64,000 nt of DNA from Evansella vedderi. GTDB lineage: Bacteria > Bacillota > Bacilli > Bacillales > Salisediminibacteriaceae. The stretch is from NCBI RefSeq assembly GCF_030813435.1, contig NZ_JAUSUG010000016.1:62001-126000 (forward strand), written 5' to 3'. The position numbers and the translations under genes are program-made. The notes under the pieces are model-generated. The model was not told where the DNA came from and did not search any database. It saw only the letters and a list, made by a program, of their open reading frames with translations. How positions within the stretch are numbered: the stretch's first letter is position 1; every line of letters starts with the position of its first letter. This document shows, one piece after another, positions 61,389-64,000 of this stretch.

Positions 61389-61875
61389 CATTGGTGATCA
61401 AGTGGTTTATCCACCATATGGTGCTGGATATATTTTGAGTATTGAAGAGAAGCGTTTTATAGATAAGAAGGAAATGTATCATGTGATTGAATTGCTATGT
61501 GAAGATTTAAGTGTTTTCGTTCCCTCAAAACAACTTTCAAGCAAAAATATACGGTTTGCGTTAGGTATACAGGGAATGAAAAATGAACTGTCTACCATTA
61601 ATGTTAAGGAGTATAACCTTTCTGTACATCCAATAAATAAGAAAGTTAACTACTACGAAAAAATTCTTTTAACAGGATCTATTAAATCAACATTTGGCAT
61701 TATGGCAGCGATACTTCAAAAAAAGAGAAGGGAACGCCTTAATCAAACGGAACGTGAATTATATACTAAGTTTTACAATTTTCTTTTAAGTGAAATTATC
61801 GTTACTGAAAAGGTTAATCAACAAAAAGCTGAAACTTTACTCGATAAATTATTGATAGAGCTTTTAAATCAATGA
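61381..61875 (+). CDS. CarD-like RNA-polymerase-binding protein
   Basis: The 164-residue protein begins FNIGDQVVYPPYGAGYILSIEEK, the CarD/TRCF RNA-polymerase-interaction (Tudor-like) fold, and continues with a helical domain (about 65-164: GIMAAILQKKRRERLNQTERELYTKFYNFLLSEI) as in CarD-type regulators. CarD proteins bind the beta subunit and stabilise open promoters. TTG 61381 follows GGGAGGGGAG. The next gene starts at its stop. A GreA/B-like gene, also an RNA polymerase ligand, lies 270 bases downstream. Length is normal. Confidence 0.88.
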   Translation: MFNIGDQVVYPPYGAGYILSIEEKRFIDKKEMYHVIELLCEDLSVFVPSKQLSSKNIRFALGIQGMKNELSTINVKEYNLSVHPINKKVNYYEKILLTGSIKSTFGIMAAILQKKRRERLNQTERELYTKFYNFLLSEIIVTEKVNQQKAETLLDKLLIELLNQ

Positions 61876-61919
61876 AAACGAGTTATAAAACTATCTCCTT
61901 TGAAAGGGGCTTTTTTATT

Positions 61920-62069
61920 ATGAAAGATCAAGATTGGATAACATGGCAAAAGAAAGTGATATTTGACGAATATGCTAAACCAAGCCTTGAAAAAGATGAG
62001 CAGGGCGATGAAAAAAAAGAGGATAGCAATAATAGGAATGAATCTGTTCGTATGAACCCCCCTCTTTAA
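61920..62069 (+). CDS. Small charged protein, 49 residues
   Basis: The product MKDQDWITWQKKVIFDEYAK is followed by an acidic/lysine-rich tail ending RMNPPL. AAAGGGG lies ten bases before ATG 61920. The same frame is open from ATG 61872, which overlaps the CarD-like stop, so a coupled 65-residue form is possible. No family is recognised. It sits between two RNA-polymerase-associated genes. Confidence 0.5.
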   Translation: MKDQDWITWQKKVIFDEYAKPSLEKDEQGDEKKEDSNNRNESVRMNPPL

Positions 62070-62089
62070 TAGGAAAGGTGGTAAAAAGA

Positions 62090-62152
62090 ATGAAGCTAAG
62101 AGCACTTGATATTCAGATAATTCAAAAAGGAGTAATATTCAATGATCCTTAG
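62090..62152 (+). CDS. 20-codon leader ORF overlapping the Gre-like gene
   Basis: GGAAAGGTGG precedes ATG 62090. The peptide MKLRALDIQIIQKGVIFNDP ends at 62152, eleven bases past the next start (62142), in another frame. This mirrors the leader before the CarD-like gene. Confidence 0.4.
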   Translation: MKLRALDIQIIQKGVIFNDP

Positions 62153-62591
62153 AAAAGCTGTTATGGAGATATGGCTAAAGAAACGTATCGATTATCAACT
62201 TGAATACTTTGTAAATAACAAGAAACAAATAGTTTCTGAGTTATCTAGAAATAGTAACAATAATTCTGACTGGGAACCAGAACAATTTATAGATCAATAT
62301 AGGGAGAGATTAACGACCTTAAAAGAAATAGAGTTAGATCAATTTCCGTCCCTGCCTTTTGTAATCATAAACAGTAGAGTTACTCTTTATCAACCAACAA
62401 AAAACGATACTATGGGAATAACGATTTGTTTCCCTGAAGAAGAGAACGTCGAGTTTGGGTTGTATTCTTATCTCTCTCCGTTTGGGAAAAAACTATTATT
62501 AAAGGAAGTCGGTGCCGTTATTTATGGTGAAATAAATAATGAATCCAGGGAAGTGACGATTGAGAATATTGAATATAGTTCTAGCTACTAA
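62142..62591 (+). CDS. GreA/GreB C-terminal-domain-like protein
   Basis: The 149-residue protein has a basic helical N-terminus (about 1-70) with no Gre coiled-coil tip, and a C-terminal region VTLYQPTKNDTMGITICFPEE, then GLYSYLSPFGKKLLLKEVGAVIYGEI, which follows the GreA/GreB/Rnk C-terminal pattern (S-P-x-G-x-x-L-x-G). It could bind RNA polymerase in the secondary channel region without inducing cleavage. GGAG upstream supports ATG 62142. The CarD-like gene nearby strengthens a transcription role. The family call is moderate, based on pattern. Confidence 0.68.
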   Translation: MILRKAVMEIWLKKRIDYQLEYFVNNKKQIVSELSRNSNNNSDWEPEQFIDQYRERLTTLKEIELDQFPSLPFVIINSRVTLYQPTKNDTMGITICFPEEENVEFGLYSYLSPFGKKLLLKEVGAVIYGEINNESREVTIENIEYSSSY

Positions 62592-62639
62592 AAAAGGTTA
62601 ACGTTATCTACGCAGTAGTTCGAGCTAAATAGGTGAATA

Positions 62640-62700
62640 TTTTAGCAGCGTATTCTATGTATTGTATAAGGAAGACGCTGCCTTCCTTTTTGCTTTTTTA
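62640..62700 (+). terminator. Terminator after the Gre-like gene
   Basis: GCAGCGT (about 62645) pairs with ACGCTGC (about 62675), followed by a T-rich stretch. Confidence 0.6.
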
Positions 62701-62781
62701 CAAAATAAGCATAAATAAACTTAAAGTACCCTCTAAGGGGGAGAAATAATTAGTTAGGAAGAGTAGAAAGTCGGTGAAGTT

Positions 62782-63684
62782 ATGAATAACGTATACTTAA
62801 AAATTTTTGGAATAGTAACCACAATCGGTATGATAATCGTTCTGATTCAAGGTGTTTTAGTTACCCAAACTGGATCAGGGGATGCCTGTGGTGCAGAATG
62901 GCCATTATGTTTAGGACAGGTCTTTCCTGAATCTCCCACTGTTCAAACAATGATAGAATACACCCATCGTGTTGTATCTGGTTTGTTAGGAATAATGGTT
63001 ATCATCCTATCTATTTGGAGCTGGAAAAGGCTATCACATATTAGAGAAACAAAGTTTTTCGCTGTACTTGCGGTGGCTTTTATAGTATTTCAAGGATTAC
63101 TAGGTGCAGCAGCAGTAGTGTGGGGACAATCGAGTGCAGTAATGGCGCTACACTTTGGTTTTTCCCTTATTTCTTTTGCTAGTGTTATGCTTCTAAGTTT
63201 ATTGGCGTTTGAAGAGGACAAGTCCCAAGCTTTCGACAAACCTTCTTTGCCAGCTTCATTAAGAAATTATATTTACTTTGTCCTTTGCTATCTCTATATT
63301 GTAGTTTACACAGGTGCATTAGTTAAACATACGAATTCCAGCGCAGCTTGCTCAGGGTGGCCCCTTTGTAATGGTCAATGGATACCACCATTGGAAGGGC
63401 GGGTAGCCGTTCAGTTTGGACACAGGGCTGCAGCTTCTTTGTTGTTCTTTGCCATTCTCATTCTGTTTATTTGGGTAGTCCGCCACTATAAACAGCAAAA
63501 AAGTATTTATTATAGCAGCTTAGTAAGTCTTTTATTTGTAACGATTCAAGTAATTAGTGGAGCAGTTGTTGTATTTACAGGATTTTCCCTAGCTACGACG
63601 ATGTTTCATGCCGTTTTTGCAAGTATGCTCTTTGGTATCTTAAGTTACACAGCATTATTAGCTTATCGATCGAAGCAAATCTAG
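62782..63684 (+). CDS. ctaA: Heme A synthase
   Basis: CtaA oxidises the methyl of heme O to make heme A for cytochrome oxidases. The 300-residue membrane protein has eight spans in two four-helix halves. Visible landmarks are the disulfide-forming pair C36/C43 in GDACGAEWPLC, H in EYTHRVVSG, H in ALHFGFSL, a second Cys pair in SAACSGWPLC, and H in FGHRAAAS and MFHAVFAS. ATG 62782 follows a weak site. A second, incomplete CtaA-like gene begins 169 bases downstream. This supports an aerobic respiratory organism. Confidence 0.95.
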   Translation: MNNVYLKIFGIVTTIGMIIVLIQGVLVTQTGSGDACGAEWPLCLGQVFPESPTVQTMIEYTHRVVSGLLGIMVIILSIWSWKRLSHIRETKFFAVLAVAFIVFQGLLGAAAVVWGQSSAVMALHFGFSLISFASVMLLSLLAFEEDKSQAFDKPSLPASLRNYIYFVLCYLYIVVYTGALVKHTNSSAACSGWPLCNGQWIPPLEGRVAVQFGHRAAASLLFFAILILFIWVVRHYKQQKSIYYSSLVSLLFVTIQVISGAVVVFTGFSLATTMFHAVFASMLFGILSYTALLAYRSKQI

Positions 63685-63704
63685 GATTAGAATTAGCTTC
63701 GGAT

Positions 63705-63745
63705 CATAAGCCAACAGCGGTTTCCTTTACAGTCTGTAATGGAAA
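63705..63745 (+). terminator. Hairpin after ctaA
   Basis: AGCGGTTTCC pairs with GGAAACCGTGCT around about 15 bases. There is no strong T run. Confidence 0.5.
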
Positions 63746-63853
63746 CCGTGCTCATTACAAATTCCATTTTATGAAACCTTAAATTCAAATTACTGAATAT
63801 TTGCAAATCAAACGGTTGAGATCTAATTATAATCTGAGAAAGACGGTGAAGAG

Positions 63854-64000
63854 GTGAACAATTATTATTTAAAGTTATTTGGTGTGTTAACTACTTTATG
63901 CATGATAGTTGTTTTCATTCAAAGTTTCTTAGTATCACAAGCTCATTCAATAACTATTTTTAGTAATGAAGGGCCTTTTGCATCTATCCATCGTTTGTCT
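63854..64000 (+). CDS. CtaA-like paralogue, 3' end outside window
   Basis: GTG 63854 begins MNNYYLKLFGVLTTLCMIVV, aligned with the first span of the preceding CtaA (MNNVYLKIFGIVTTIGMIIV). The CtaA segment with the TGSGDACGAEWPLC cysteines is replaced by AHSITIFSNEGPFASIHRLS; the IHRLS keeps the His position of THRVVS. It is therefore a second COX15/CtaA-type protein lacking the cysteine pair. Only 49 codons are visible, so whether it is complete is unknown. Confidence 0.65.
   Translation, partial: MNNYYLKLFGVLTTLCMIVVFIQSFLVSQAHSITIFSNEGPFASIHRLS

Overview
The window is AT-rich chromosomal DNA of an aerobic member of the Bacillaceae (low-GC Firmicutes). This rests on strong AGGAGG-type ribosome binding sites with frequent TTG and GTG starts, the gene families (DUF1405/YpjA-like protein, CcdA, CtaA, a split glycine cleavage P-protein, WxL proteins, a ComP/ComA-like pair) and the riboswitch classes (M-box, tandem glycine, c-di-GMP-I). 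I saw no rRNA, tRNA, intact insertion sequence, prophage or CRISPR array. The species cannot be named from sequence alone.

Layout. 1-2208: end of a cobalamin nucleotide-loop operon (cobU-cobS-cobC and a CobU-like paralogue). 2390-4561: small hypothetical genes, a decayed asparagine synthetase fragment and a YpjA-like membrane protein. 4651-17229: a copper and extracytoplasmic redox island with a multicopper oxidase carrying a 13-unit Gly-Asp-His repeat, a TVP38-like protein, a double AbrB-type protein, thioredoxin/CcdA, a BNR-like exported protein, a two-component system, a ferric-reductase-like membrane protein, the CopA ATPase and the CopY repressor with two cop boxes. 17606-20905: a c-di-GMP-I riboswitch followed by a WxL surface-protein locus whose last copy is broken. 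21128-22992: a HAD hydrolase with a damaged 5' end and a PhoP-type regulator whose kinase gene is reduced to 46 codons. 23307-29693: a magnesium island with three M-box riboswitches, three MgtE-type proteins, MgtC and a CDF transporter.

29845-42258 holds two parallel amidohydrolase/transporter cassettes: RpiR and PrpR-like regulators with M20 and AbgT, then a GAF/PucR-type regulator with DUF5058, a partner membrane protein and a second M20. An NmrA/HxlR pair lies between them. 42371-52719 is a glycine-riboswitch-led run of ten genes: glyA, sdaAB, sdaAA, gcvT, gcvH, gcvPA, gcvPB, lipA, a HesB-like gene and lpdA. It encodes a route from glycine through serine to pyruvate plus the lipoyl system.

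53101-59972 is the least familiar part. A five-gene cassette encodes a 94-residue hydrophobic peptide, a large multi-spanning protein, an M50-type membrane metalloprotease, a small two-span protein and an ABC ATPase. It is followed by an alpha/beta hydrolase and a ComP/ComA-like two-component system without ComQ or ComX. The window closes with a double winged-helix regulator, a cluster of CarD-like and GreA/B C-terminal-like RNA polymerase-associated genes with overlapping leader ORFs, ctaA (heme A synthase) and the start of a second, diverged CtaA-like gene cut by the window edge.
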